Assembly: GCA_020726505.1 (NCBI GenBank)
Contig: JAHLEZ010000024.1
Location: 1-64,000 of the forward strand
Direction of reading: 5' to 3'
DNA from: Leptodontidium sp. MPI-SDFR-AT-0119
Taxonomy: Eukaryota; Ascomycota; Leotiomycetes; Helotiales; Leptodontidiaceae
Length of the DNA stretch: 64,000 nucleotides
Shown: piece after piece, positions 35,301 to 46,223 of the stretch
Layout of the letters: each line of letters starts with the position of its first letter
How positions within the stretch are numbered: the first letter of the stretch is position 1
The notes under the pieces: generated by a model
Told to the model about the DNA's origin: nothing
The model's database searches: none
Seen by the model: the letters and a program-made list of their open reading frames with translations, nothing else
Position numbers and translations under genes: made by a program

Positions 35301-36244
35301 CATGGTGGCTGAGTTAATGAGTCTGTATTTTCCAGATTCCTTCTTTTTCACCAAAAACCAAGCATTTCGGTATGGGCCTTCGGAAAGCTCAAGAACACCC
35401 TTATCGAGACGCTCTTGCACCATCTTCGTGACTTCCGGGACCAAAGCTCGTGGCAACGGAAAGTTAGGGGCTTGCCAAGCTTTGTGCTCAATAGTCTTGA
35501 TGACGACTGGGGGAGAGACATCTTCATGGAATCTACCACATTCGGGCCAGTCGAACGCTATGGCTCCTTCTCTGTTAATCATCATTTCATCGAAGAGAGC
35601 TCTCTCTTCAGGTTGTAACAGCTTCCCGACGTCAAGTTTGGCTAGTCTCTCCGGCGTAAGTCGGGAGTTGCGGGGTATGCTAGTAAAGCGTGGTAGTAAC
35701 AAATCTTGATATTTCCCCAACTGTTCTTGCTTAGTCCCTCTGTCTTTTGATCTCTCATACCAATCATCTCTCCCTCCCGGGGGGTCGCCTATAGGGTCGG
35801 CTTCGTCAACTGGCTGGACTTTCTTGGCTTTCGATTTGTACATAGTGTTGATCCGAGCAGTGGTGTTCTGAGTGCTCCGAAAGGGGTTCTTGATCGGGAG
35901 ATCGTCATAGTTCTTCGTCCATTCGAAGGTAGGCGTGGCTTCAGTCAAAGAACCAGCTCTGAAAGCTCCAGGAAAGAATGGTTCCGCAGTTGACTTCTCC
36001 TCCGGGAATGTGTCTGAGATTGCCTCTTGCTGAAAATCATTGAGTACTGATTTCGGGACGCAAAACTCTCTTTCTAAGTACTCGATGAGAATAGTATCGC
36101 CTTCATTATCATCGCTCAGCACCGCTTCGTCCCCCCCTTCATAAAGCTTGCCCCCAAGCTTTAGTAGTTGAGGGTTATGTTGTGAGGGGTTGATCGAGCA
36201 TTCCAAGGCACCGACAGCAGCGCTCGATATGCAGTCAGTTACTC
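32385..36244 (-). CDS. pol: Gypsy Pol polyprotein: reverse transcriptase, RNase H, integrase
   Basis: Expressed in the -1 frame relative to gag; the frame opens inside the end of gag and has no ATG near its start (first alternative start is TTG at 36206, from which residues are counted, 1273 in all). RT: LVDLYSGYDQ, LPQGATNS, and catalytic FLDD with D399-D400. RNase H: VVGVDSSGTGWGG, KRECKG, VIETDANTL, VVADQLSRR. Integrase: zinc-binding H-H-C-C region (HNNSGHKG ... TCKNCQ), then D913 (LDVTYMP), D971 (VVDGGTEN) and E1006 (MIERGHG), about 34 residues between the last two. All catalytic residues are present and the frame is open throughout. The order RT-RH-IN places it in Ty3/gypsy. The acidic C-terminus has no chromodomain-like sequence. 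Confidence 0.95.
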
Positions 36245-36251
36245 TTTTCCC
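36193..36251 (-). promoter_or_regulatory. Likely -1 ribosomal frameshift site joining gag and pol
   Basis: The gag frame ends TCG GGA AAA GAG TAA. This contains the slippery heptamer G GGA AAA (36251-36245), three bases before the gag stop, in the correct phase; a -1 slip enters the pol frame. Upstream, the pol frame is closed by a TGA about 40 bases away, so the overlap is short and pins the site here. Downstream, ATCGAGC (36228-36222) and GCTCGAT (36199-36193) can form a 7-bp stem; the 16-base spacer is longer than the usual 5-9. Confidence 0.75.
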
Positions 36252-39200
36252 GAGAAGTCTTCTTCTTCGTAGCCATCTTCAGAGTCCGTTTGTTCTGAAA
36301 AGATCATGCCTATCCCGTTTTCTTCCCGAAGAGCTTCAGCGTCCTTGGCATCCTCCGTAGCATCGTTGGTTTTGACCGTAGTGACGTCTCTTGATCGCTG
36401 ATCCCAAAACTGAGCCAGCACAATGCCTCCATCATAGTCTCTGGGATAGCGGAACGATACTCTGGCTTTGCGGAAGAATGGAAAGCCTAGAATGACCTTC
36501 ATGCCAGGGGCGTCCATGATATAGAATCTGTTGTTGACAACGCAGTTGCCTATGGCAACCGTAACATTGTCAGCAAAACCAACAAATCGGGACTTGACTC
36601 CGGTGATTGTTTTCAGGGCCATAGTCTGACTTCCAGTAATAGGGAGCTCCAAGAGAGTAGCTGCTTCAAGTGTCATGCAACTAACTTCAGCTCCTGTGTC
36701 AAGGGTAGCTCTAACATCGGTGACCTTGGTTCGGCCAGGCATAGTGACAACAACCTTTGGTGCTGGCGAGAAGTATGAGTTTCCTGTGTCAGCTGTTGTC
36801 CCTAGTAAGGCTACTTCAGCATATAGTGGTTCTTGAGCGCGAGTGCGTTTCGTCGGAAGGTTCCCAAAGATGCACTTGCCAAGTAGCATCATAGTTCCAA
36901 GTAACACCATGAGGATCGGACCAAAGACCGGGATAGCGCTGACTACAAGCCATAGTACTGAGTTGTCAATGAGAGCTTCTTGTTGTGCGAACAATTGAAG
37001 TCGCCAGCGTCTTTGTTGTGTTCTGAACTTTGCCGCTAGTAGATTTCTTGGGATAGAGCTGTGGGTTGTAATGCGCTCTTCCCAATGCTCATACTTTAGC
37101 TTGAGGCCTTCCCGTTTGATTTCCTCAAGTCGTCGTCCATAGTTCGCAGTCACAGAAACATCAGTGGCATAGAGGTTCGGAAGAGTATATGGAGTGCCGT
37201 GAAGTGGTTTTTGACACACAATAATATCTTCCCCAGTTGTCAACTCTGGTTCTTCGAACTCCAAGGTACTAATATCAGCGATTGATTCCTTTTGCATACG
37301 TCGGTCAATCGTTCCAGTGGAGAGACGAGATACTCTAGGCGGGTCTATAAGGACCATGATTTCTCCTAGCGTGAGGTTTCCGGGAAGCTCCTTCTGTGCG
37401 AGCAATTTGTCCAAGATGTTGTCAAGCCTGTAACCATTCCGAGTCAACGCCTCTTGCACGCGAGGACTTCGGGATGACGCTGTACGGGATACAGGTCTGG
37501 GGATAGCCGATGGTGTTACTGGTGCCTCAGACTTCGAAGCTCTCTTTCTTGTTGTGCCACTAGCAAGTGATGTTTTGGAAGATGTTTTCGGTGTCGTGGT
37601 AGATGTCGTTTTCGTGCTCAGGTCAGAGACTTTGGACTTATTGCGGGCTAGAATCTGTTGCGGTGTTATTCTAGTCTCCGCTGGGCTGTCGACGTCCATA
37701 GCATCAGCGAACTTGACTAGTTCTTCAACATCGCGGGGTGCCTTTGGTTTGCCATAGGTGGATTGAGACTTGATCTTCTCTTGGAGCTTGTCCGAAGTCT
37801 TGTACGGCTCTTGTCTAAGTGCTCCCTTTCGCTGCCTGGTCTCGACCGGAGCTACCATAGCTTCAGAATCAGTACCATCAGTGCCATACGCCAGCAAATT
37901 TTGGATCTGTACTGATTGGTATTCGGTGCAGTCCCATTGACCAATGATATCCGAGTTGAGGTCCCCCGTAGGTTCTTCGATGAGCTCAATACAACCCATA
38001 GCAGGAACGGTCGGAGATTGTGTCCCCTTATCTCCCTTCTCCCTAGCAAGCGCAGCTTCTTTCCTTGCTTCAAGAAGCTCTTCAACTGCTTTGGCTCGAC
38101 GCTCAGGGTTAGGGTCGTACGGGGTGTTTAAGACCCGCGTCAAGATGTAATGTCTTCTAGACCTTCCGTCCGAGGGAAACTGGACGGGGTATGACTTCTT
38201 TCCCTCCTGCCATGGGCCGATGCAAATGTAGTTGGTGTCGTCGGCTTCATGGATGATACCAAGACCGATCCATTTCTTATAGTCATAGCATTGGTTCATG
38301 TAGCCATGATACTCCTGGGGTCTCATGCCTGGCTGGTGTTGATTCATGCACCAGCGGCAACCATGATCATCCCTGGCACGCTTGTTGTACCCCAAGGAAC
38401 TCGAATTTGCTGCACCGTAGTCGACGGCAGCTTGCTCTTGGGCCTCTTCAAAGAACATAAACATGTTGACCTCAGCGGTGAAGTTGGCATTAGAGGCTCT
38501 TTGAACCACTGCTCCGAGAATCCTTATGTGTTCCAATCCTTCAGTGATGAAGTCCAAATCTCTTGTGTTGACCCTGCTTGGGTTCCTAGCAACTTTCTCC
38601 AAGGTAGGGAGGAAATTAGGTGCAAACAGCTCCTCGTCTTGTTGCTTTAGTGCTCTGGAAATCTCGTCCCGTGCGGAGTTGTCCCTGTAGTTGGCAAAGT
38701 CAGACTGGTGCCGGGGTGCTGGTCCACTGCCACGAGGCGGAATAGCATAGGTCGTTGGCTGAGGTACAAAGCGCTCAGCGAACAGGTTAGTGCTGTTAGT
38801 GTTGCCCCATGCTCGGTCGGTGATGCCTTGCTCTTCAGCAATAGCGCTTAGCTCCCTCTCGGAGTTGAGGTGGGCCTCTACAGCAGAGTAGACCTTTCCA
38901 AATGGGTTCATGTTATCGATGTTCAGGGTTCCACCATTCTTGGAAGCAGCCCGTACAGCTTTGGTTCGTAGATTCTGAGGAAGAGAGAAGATGAATCTCA
39001 CAGAGGCTTGCTTGTCAGTGAGGTTGCCACGGTTGATACAGTTGACAGCAACCTCTCTAAATGCCCGGAGGAAGTCGCGGCACTGTTCGGGAGTAGGCTC
39101 GCCGTCCCCTGCAAGAGTCTTGAAGTCATACTCAAGTCGGTCAAGGTAACCATTGGTATGTAGGCGGCGCTCCGTATCATCGCGCTGGTACTCCTGAATT

Positions 39201-39751
39201 ACAGTATCCTTGAAGCTAGCATAGCTCCCCTCTTTGAAGCCTGAAAGCTTCCGAATGGTCCATGCATGAGCTTGAGTAGCGTACTCAGCAATCCATTCTT
39301 TCTTGACTTGATCACTGGTGACCATATAAGCTGTAAAGTATCGATCGAGAATCCGGAAGTAGTTGCTGACATCGATTCCATTGAAGATAGGGGCATTCAG
39401 GGTTCCGGCGATAGGCATAGGCTGACTGAGATGGATTTTTAGGTTCTTCAAGTCGTCCATAGTAAAGGTAGGGCCGGAGTATTGGTGTGGCCCTGTAAGA
39501 TTGGCAGAATCAGAGCCACTAGTCCCTTGCTTTTCTTTCTTTCCCTTATTCCTCTTCTGAGAAGTCTCCGAGGTTTGAGAAGTGGTGTCCTCAGAGAGTG
39601 TAGAGGTGTCAATGCTTGGCCCAGCAGTGATTCCAGGTCCAAACGGAGGAGTTGCTCCTGTCAAAATAGAGCCAGGGGGCATTGCAATGTTGCCGAACCC
39701 ACTCATCCCAGGGTTGCCGTAGCCGTAGTCGATGTTTCCGTTGTTCGACAT
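36239..39751 (-). CDS. gag: Gypsy Gag-protease polyprotein with a transmembrane segment
   Basis: 1170 residues from ATG at 39751. A low-complexity N-terminus with a basic patch (QKRNKGKKEKQG) precedes a capsid-like region (about 110-330). At about 460-490 a Cys/His cluster (HGCRWCMNQHQPGM, then C about 20 residues on) may bind nucleic acid. At about 930-960 there is an unusual hydrophobic stretch (WLVVSAIPVFGPILMVLLG, then TMMLLGK) long enough to cross a membrane. The retroviral-type aspartic protease follows, active site LDTGAEVS at about residue 1017, and ILGFPFF near its end. The protease therefore sits in the gag frame, before the frameshift. The length is well above typical gypsy Gag. 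The frame is intact. Confidence 0.92.
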   Translation of the reverse strand: MSNNGNIDYGYGNPGMSGFGNIAMPPGSILTGATPPFGPGITAGPSIDTSTLSEDTTSQTSETSQKRNKGKKEKQGTSGSDSANLTGPHQYSGPTFTMDDLKNLKIHLSQPMPIAGTLNAPIFNGIDVSNYFRILDRYFTAYMVTSDQVKKEWIAEYATQAHAWTIRKLSGFKEGSYASFKDTVIQEYQRDDTERRLHTNGYLDRLEYDFKTLAGDGEPTPEQCRDFLRAFREVAVNCINRGNLTDKQASVRFIFSLPQNLRTKAVRAASKNGGTLNIDNMNPFGKVYSAVEAHLNSERELSAIAEEQGITDRAWGNTNSTNLFAERFVPQPTTYAIPPRGSGPAPRHQSDFANYRDNSARDEISRALKQQDEELFAPNFLPTLEKVARNPSRVNTRDLDFITEGLEHIRILGAVVQRASNANFTAEVNMFMFFEEAQEQAAVDYGAANSSSLGYNKRARDDHGCRWCMNQHQPGMRPQEYHGYMNQCYDYKKWIGLGIIHEADDTNYICIGPWQEGKKSYPVQFPSDGRSRRHYILTRVLNTPYDPNPERRAKAVEELLEARKEAALAREKGDKGTQSPTVPAMGCIELIEEPTGDLNSDIIGQWDCTEYQSVQIQNLLAYGTDGTDSEAMVAPVETRQRKGALRQEPYKTSDKLQEKIKSQSTYGKPKAPRDVEELVKFADAMDVDSPAETRITPQQILARNKSKVSDLSTKTTSTTTPKTSSKTSLASGTTRKRASKSEAPVTPSAIPRPVSRTASSRSPRVQEALTRNGYRLDNILDKLLAQKELPGNLTLGEIMVLIDPPRVSRLSTGTIDRRMQKESIADISTLEFEEPELTTGEDIIVCQKPLHGTPYTLPNLYATDVSVTANYGRRLEEIKREGLKLKYEHWEERITTHSSIPRNLLAAKFRTQQRRWRLQLFAQQEALIDNSVLWLVVSAIPVFGPILMVLLGTMMLLGKCIFGNLPTKRTRAQEPLYAEVALLGTTADTGNSYFSPAPKVVVTMPGRTKVTDVRATLDTGAEVSCMTLEAATLLELPITGSQTMALKTITGVKSRFVGFADNVTVAIGNCVVNNRFYIMDAPGMKVILGFPFFRKARVSFRYPRDYDGGIVLAQFWDQRSRDVTTVKTNDATEDAKDAEALREENGIGMIFSEQTDSEDGYEEEDFSGKE

Positions 39752-40607
39752 CGTGCGTTGTCGTAGGAAGGTCGTAGTGAGGTAAGTTGATAGTGTCGTC
39801 GATTGGAAATACAGGAAAGTAACTGAGAATGCGGTGCATCGATCGCCAAAGAAATGTAAAGGAAACCCCCTCCCCTAAAACAGAAAGTATACAGGCTCTC
39901 GCTTACCCTGAAGCGAGATGAATGTCAATAACTCCTAGCGAAGGTTCAGGGCCGTGCTCCCTAGTCAGCCCCTGGCGAACGCTAATAACCACTAAACCAA
40001 AACAAACACGCCCTGAAGCTTGGGGCTCGTACACGGAAATTACAAAAACAACAAAAGCAAATACAACAGGAAAACAAAGTAAGGAGATCAACACTCGGCG
40101 TAAGCCACCCAGGCTTCAGACCAGCCTGGAAGTTCTATGTCTCGCCGAACACTCCGAAATACAGGCTCGCCAGTACTCCGCTTAAGCCTCCAATATGTCA
40201 ATTTCAGTTCCGTTGTGGAGTCTCGACTTTTCCTAGCGTTCAAAGAATGCTAGTTACGTCTAGAAACACTGGAACCTTCGCTGAGAATGGAAACTAGTGC
40301 GAAGTGGCTAGGCACTGTGTCTCGGAACGATGGAATCAGAACAGTGGCCTGAGGGAGACAGATTTTCCAGTACTGCAGGTGCTCCCACTTTGTAGCTTTC
40401 CCTGGTTCCTCAGTAGTCTTCGTTCTCCCTAGGTCAAAGGTCCGCATTCTCTATGTTCGTCGTTTTGCCTTGAGGGCTGAGAGATAACTAACTGAATAGC
40501 TCCCTCAGTTCAGACAATTGTCGTTTTTCCTGACTCTCCCTGTATGAGTTAGCACACAGGGGCCTCACTGTTATACTTACCTAGTTCCTCCTCCAGTAGT
40601 AACTCAC

Positions 40608-40625
40608 TCCCTGCGTCGGTCACCA
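40608..40625 (-). other. Primer-binding site candidate of the gypsy element
   Basis: On the coding strand, six bases after the 5' LTR, TGGTGACCGACGCAGGGA begins with TGG, complementary to a tRNA 3' CCA end. Which tRNA is used was not determined. Confidence 0.6.
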
Positions 40626-40631
40626 AAAATA

Positions 40632-40911
40632 TGTGGGAGGGACGAACCCCAATCCACACAACAAGAGGGTAGCATGTAGCGAGCCACCGGAGGAGATTCT
40701 AGGCTCTGTAAATAACAGATCAATCAAATCTAAAGATATCACATATCTAGAGAGTACGAATCGGCAAAGGAGGGGAGGGAAAAGGTTCTAATAAATAGAA
40801 TATATCTGGTGTTGCGTTCTTGACGTTCTGTAGTCAAGTGTTGGCTCCTTATATGTGCGAAGGACCAGCGCAGTCATGTGACAAAAGAAATCAGGGGCTG
40901 TCCCCACCACA
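40632..40911 (-). repeat. 5' LTR of the gypsy element
   Basis: 280 bp, same sequence as 28763-29042; holds the presumed promoter for the minus-strand transcript. Confidence 0.95.
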
Positions 40912-41700
40912 CTAGATTAGTAGTCTTTTATACGACTCGTCTTTAAACGGCTAAATCACGCCCCCGCCCTTTATCCCACGCGCTAAGTCAGTTATAGACC
41001 TAATTAACTACGTCTATCCGCGAGAACGACTCTTACAGGCGCCCTAAGACTATTAAGCCATTTACGAATAAGTAATTTTATTAACTTTAAACAATATAGT
41101 CCGCGAGCTAAATTAGACGATCTTAGATATACTCCCCGGCTAAGAACGGACGTACTTGGCTGTCGATTCGGCCGATATAAACGAGGTAGACCCGGAAATT
41201 ACTAAGTTACCTCCGGAAGTCTTATAAAATATCTATCTCTTAGGCTTACTACTCTTACGGCTATAATTTAAGGTCGGCGCGCCTGTAATACTCTTACGGA
41301 ACTTATGTCCACAGGAAGGGCTCTATAATAAGTCGCGGATGTCGATTCATAGCCTAAGGAGGTTTATAGTCTAAGTTCGGCTACTTAGCGGCGACTTTAA
41401 TAGCTAATTATAAACAATTCCACGAATTAAACTTGAGTTTATAGATTAATAATTATCTTTTACTTTTTCTCGTAAGTAATTCCTATTTATATTATCCTTT
41501 ATAATAACTATTAATAAGTCGCAGGGCTAGTCCTTTAAGGTAATAAGGGTAGATTTATAATCACCGGTCTTTATTTACGGGCAATTCTATATAATAACGT
41601 CGCGGGTTACTTTTAAGGCAAGTCTTTGTATTTTCTTACCCCCTAATATAAATTTTACGTGTAATATAGTATACTTAGAAATTTTATAAGGTCTTACTTA
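40912..41700 (+). mobile_element. Helitron 1, right part (C-terminal PIF1 helicase)
   Basis: Continues the helicase interrupted at 28762. Readable pieces: SLLYD, then INYVYP, LLRNLCPQEGLYN (about 41285-41325) and FIITINKSQG (about 41495-41525), helicase motif VI, then PVFIYGQFYIT. Many in-frame stops from RIP. The Helitron 3' end (CTRR after a hairpin) was not located. Confidence 0.8.
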
Positions 41701-41889
41701 GTTTTCAATTTATTTATAGGCTATTTACAGATTCCTTTTCCTTTATTTTACCTGTTATTATTTATACTTATCTATAAGTGTTTGTAAATCCTCTCTTTTA
41801 TCTCAAATCTCACGCCAGCGAGTAATAGCGAGCTATTCAAAACTCGTCTATATAATATTAAGCGTTTTATAGATCCTATTTTTTAAAAA
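41701..41889. other. Junction between the two Helitrons
   Basis: AT-rich sequence between the end of helicase 1 and the first recognisable coding sequence of Helitron 2. Both Helitrons have the same orientation, so their ends should meet here, but the base pair was not resolved. Confidence 0.3.
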
Positions 41890-44615
41890 ACATAAGTCAC
41901 GTAGAGGGCTCTACGAGCTCTAATTAGCCGCAGCCGTTCGCCCGTCGCACCCTTATAAGAACACTAAAATCCTCGGCCTTCTAGCCGTACGTACCCGCGA
42001 GTAGCCGTAACGTACTTATAAGATATTTTGACGCGTATAACACGTCTTAATTCAATAATTATCTTTCTAAATAAACTCTTCTCTACTAGTTTAGTGTAGT
42101 TATTATAAACAATATCGACCGGCGACTGATTTTGCTACGAATCGACTCGGTACTTAGTACAAGACGTGTAATAAGTATAAGGTGCGTCTATTACGAGTAG
42201 TTTTGGACTATTAATTAACGAAATCTTTAGTCGAATCGGACTTCACGCTAACCCTTAGGGGAAATCGACCTAAACGTACCTCGACAGACTCGCAGTGGCT
42301 CTATTACGGCTCTTACAGATAATCCGCGACTTATAAAACGTCGTCGTCGAACGCGCGTTAAAATTAAAGCCGCTTGAGCACTTACAGACAACCCTCCTCC
42401 TCCTCTTCCTCCTCCTTTACTGGCCGTAGAGGAGCCTCTTGCGCCTACTATACCTCTTTTACCGGCCGTAGAAGAGCCTCTTACGCCTGTTACACTATTA
42501 GCCGCTCTTGTCCTTACTAATAACCCTCCTCTACCTTTGACGGCCCCTTTATAAGTAGTTCCTTTTAGTTTGTAGTCTGTATTTACGCTTACGGCTCCGT
42601 TAGACATTAGTTATATAGTTATTAAGTGTGAATATTATACTGCGTTATATTGGGTCGGCGAGGCTACCCGCGGACAGTTTAAACTTTATTATAAGAAGAG
42701 CGATACGATATTAGAGTTTTTACGGCCCCCGCCTAATGTTTTACGAAAACTTTTAGACGAAACGGACCCGCGAAGTGACGCCTTTCGTACGCGGATTTGT
42801 AGTTATAACTAGGCTTTAGCTTTTACGTCTGTAAGCACAGGTAAAGATGATCGTATAGACTTGAGGCGTGGAGTCAACTCTTTTACGGCTTATAAAGAGC
42901 TTTACTACTATTAAGGCCCTTTGATTCTAGGCTCTTAGGAAACCCCTGCTTTTACTTAATTATTCTTTTACGACCCTGATTATACGACAAATATTCGCCG
43001 GGAACACGACTCGTAACTTAATATGACAATCCTTCGCGACTTATACTAAATGATTACGGACTTAAATCTATTTATAAAGGTTTATAAGACGGCTCGGGAA
43101 CATTTACGGACGTAAGACAGTAATTTTCAGATACTCCTTAACCCGCAAATGCGATTAGTTATTTAATTTAAAGCCGACAAGTGGCGAGAGAACTTACTTA
43201 TAACGGAAGAGCTAGTTAGGATTTTTCTTAACAAATATAACGAGGCTAGCCGACGAGATGTGATCCTTACGGTCTATAAACTTACTCGTAACGGTCCACT
43301 TCTTTACTAAGTCCCGGTTACCTCGACTACGTATATACTATTATATTACGTCCTTCTCTTCCTATACGGCGAATACGAATGACATTAGTCCTTAGAGCTT
43401 TGCGACCGTAAGAAGGTCCGTAAGTAGTTACGGCTTTCTTAATAACCCTTTTATAGGTTTCGGTTACACGTACGGCGCCAGGAATAGTCCGCTCTTTTTT
43501 ATACGAATCGATTATTCTAATAATACGTTGTCAACGTATATATTATATACGAGACTACACGCTTAGACTAGTTACGGTTAAATTAGACGAAGATCTGTGC
43601 GGACGTGTATAAGGGACTTACGGATACGTTAATCCGCGAAGACGTAACTCCTAAAGACCTTAGCCGCCGCTATGTCCTTTTATCTTCTTTTATAAGGGGG
43701 GATCGCTTTATGTAATAATTGTTTTAAGATTCTATAGTGATAGTTCGTTTTTTCGGACGGCTAACTCTCTTTATTACGGCTACGGCTAACCCGCGATGGC
43801 CCGAAATCGTCCGTGAATTAAAGATAAGTTAATAACTTATAAACTAACTTAATTTAATTACTTGCGTGTTTTACTTAAAGGTTATTAAGTTATTAAGTAA
43901 TATTAAGAAAGGGTTATTTGAGAAGTACGTTACTTACGTGTATATTATTAAGTATTAAAAGCGTAGTTTACTATATTTACACTTACTTCTTTTCTTATAA
44001 CTTACAATTAATTACTTATGGCCCGCAAGAGTAAATGAGATTATATTTGCGGAGCTTCTAGATGAGGCTACGGATCTTATAGGCGAGTTACGGGAGTTGA
44101 TTTTAATATATATAATTCACAGGCCTTATAGGCGAGACTTTCCTACTGCTCCCTGTATAGCCTATATATATGTTAACGATCCGTTAACGTGCTAAAAGCG
44201 ATTTCCAAAGAAGTTTATACTATTAACTCGAGTTAATAAAGATAAGTACCTTAAATATCGCCGTACAAATAAAAGTCGGACTTTTACGGTCCGTAAAGGT
44301 AGTCAGGACGTTACTTTAGATAACCGATAGGTAGTATTATATAACTTGTATCTTTTTAATAAGTTCTAAGCGTATATTAACGTTAAAGTTTACGGATCTA
44401 TTTAAGTTATTAAGTATATTTATAAGTACGTGTATAAAGGTATAGACCGTATAACCTTAGTAGTATTAAATACGGACGATGAGATCACTTTTTTCGTACA
44501 AGCACGGTACGTAAGCCCTCTAAAGGCGATTTAGCGATTATTTGAATTTCCTATTTATTAAAAATACCCTTTAGTTTAATACTTTGCGGTTCACTTAAAA
44601 GGAGAACAAGTTGTA
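41890..44615 (+). mobile_element. Helitron 2, left part (proline-rich N-terminus and Helitron-like N domain), RIP-saturated
   Basis: A related but different Helitron copy. After a proline-rich stretch (EPLAPTIPLLPAVEEPL, about 42430-42480) come GEATRGQFKLYYKK (about 42655-42700), PPPNVLRKLLDETDPRS and NPQMRLVI, matching the Helitron-like N domain, with stops throughout. It is broken at 44615 by the copia element; KGEQVV at the break continues as YFPDDILLND at 53980. A minus-strand open frame at 42248-42607 is an antisense shadow. Confidence 0.8.
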
Positions 44616-44871
44616 TGTCAGTGCAGTACCGGTTTATGTACTACGCCGCATGTGTGAATATATTCTAATACGAGTATAACAATAAAGTAATAAATATATA
44701 GTTTAAAATCTGTGTGTATTCTAAGAGAGTGTAAGGAGAGCCAGACTATATACTAAGAAACCCCACTGAATCTCTACTGAAACTAGTCCGGCTAAGCTCT
44801 AACCCCTGGCTTTAACTCGCACCCCCTTTTCCAGACTAAAGTATACTTATATAAGAACTTATAGACTAATA
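44616..44871 (-). repeat. 3' LTR of copia element 1
   Basis: Plus-strand start TGTCAGTGCAGTACC; aligns along its full 256 bases with 53724-53979, where the same start reads TATTAATATAGTACC (only G to A and C to T changes). Confidence 0.85.
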
Positions 44872-45440
44872 TAAGCAAAACTTCTTTTAGAAAAACTATT
44901 TTTAACACACGTAAAAGCAAATAACTAGTAATATATAAGAAATAACAAATAAAATAATAAAGTACCTGACATTGTCTAATCCCGATCTAATAGTGTCCTG
45001 AAAGTGTCCCGAAAGGGGTCCGAATATGGCGAGACGCAGTAGCGAGGTTAAGCGAGAACCAGTAATAATAAGAACCCTTAGTATTATATAACGTAATAGA
45101 TATATGTGTCGCCTCTCCCTTAAAGGTTTAAAATCTCTTTAGTAAATATATATATAACCACCGTACGTATATTACTTTCCGATCTCCTTAAATTCGCTTA
45201 ATATAGCTTAAAAACTAACATTTCTGAGAAGACTATATTAAATTAAATAAATAAGCCAAAAGTAAATATACTTTTTAGAGATAGTTTAGTAAGAAAACAG
45301 TGTATTAACTAAAAATAGTACCTGTACTTATACTTATAAAAGCGCTCGACCTCGTATACTACAAATACTACATTCGGTGCGTTCGTCTCTTCGTAAAGAA
45401 CCTATTTTACAAATGCGCCTTTAATAATCCTAAGAGTAAG
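44872..45440. other. Copia element 1, 3' internal region
   Basis: No sense coding. A moderately GC-richer patch (about 44960-45060) contains GTGTCCCGAAAGGGGTCC. No function assigned. Confidence 0.35.
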
Positions 45441-45445
45441 AAATG

Positions 45446-45607
45446 TGTTGGAAATCATGTGATCCAAGAATCACGTGGATGCCGAAGGCTCTAGAAGCCT
45501 TGATTTGTCAACACATGGAAAGCTCTCGAAGCTTTCCCTCATGTATATAAACCTACTCTCACTCTGCCTTTAGAAGAGTGAGGCATGTAAATAGTCAAAA
45601 TGTGACA
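45446..45607 (+). repeat. 5' LTR of the TRIM-like element
   Basis: 162 bp with a TATATAAA box (about 45544-45551). Identical to 46224-46385. Confidence 0.9.
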
Positions 45608-45829
45608 TGGTAGCAATTCGAGTAAGATCTGTTCTTTCTCTACATGCTCTCCCGGTAGAGCTCCCTATCGTCAACTAAAGCCGTAGATGCCGACCTACGT
45701 TATCAAAGAACGGACCTATTCAGTCGCAAGAGGACTGCCCTCTCTAAACCAGTAGGAGTCGGTCTCCTAGAGAAATAAGAACCGGAGGAATAGCTACCTC
45801 GTTAAATATAAAGCAAAGACGAATAGAAG

Positions 45830-46150
45830 AGCCAGAGCCACAGAGCCCGTGCTAGAGCTAGGGTCAGAGCCAGAGCCAGAACCAAAGCTAGAGCCAAGGG
45901 ACAAATAGTTCAGAACCAGAGCCTTGAGCCAGAGTCAGAACTATAGGTCAGAGCCAGAGCCATTGAGCCAGAGCCAGAACCAAAGGCCAGAGCTAGAGCC
46001 CGTGTCAGAGCCAAAGCCATTGAGCTAGAGCCAGAACCAAGGGACAAATAGGTCAGAACTAGAGCCTTGAGCTACAGTCAGAACCATAGGTCAGAGCCAG
46101 AGCCATTGAGCCAGAGCCAGAACCAGAGGCCAGAGCCAAAGTGCCAGGGC
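45830..46150 (+). repeat. AGAGCC-based minisatellite inside the TRIM-like element
   Basis: Built from CAGAGC/CAGAAC hexamers, with a higher-order period of about 143 bp (GGGACAAATAG at 45898 and again at 46041). It fills half of the internal region. Confidence 0.85.
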
Positions 46151-46223
46151 CATTTAGACAGCTGTAAAGCCGTCGTTTTGTCGTCTTGATATCGAGTTGG
46201 AGGATGCTTGGATCAAGGGGGCG

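Larger units (their letters stand above)
28763..40911 (-). mobile_element. Young Ty3/gypsy-type LTR retrotransposon, 12149 bp, intact coding
   Basis: Full-length element read on the minus strand. Two 280-bp LTRs (28763-29042, 40632-40911) appear identical base for base and end TG...CA; flanking CTAG is duplicated (28759-28762, 40912-40915). Order: 5' LTR, primer-binding site, 0.88-kb leader, gag with protease, pol (RT, RNase H, integrase; gypsy order), 3.3-kb block without sense coding, polypurine tract, 3' LTR. It shows no RIP, unlike the Helitron it interrupts, so insertion is recent. Chromodomain sequence is not seen at the integrase C-terminus. Confidence 0.95.

Noticed and set aside
35272..35709. 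Plus-strand frame of 145 codons inside gypsy pol
   Set aside because: Antisense shadow of an intact pol frame with all catalytic motifs.
42248..42607. Gly/Arg-rich minus-strand frame of 119 codons
   Set aside because: Antisense to the proline-rich N-terminus of Helitron 2; its repeats come from CCTCCTCTT-type DNA.
45830..46150. Direct repeats considered as a CRISPR array
   Set aside because: Repeats are short hexamer variants without unique spacers, inside a eukaryotic TRIM-like element.
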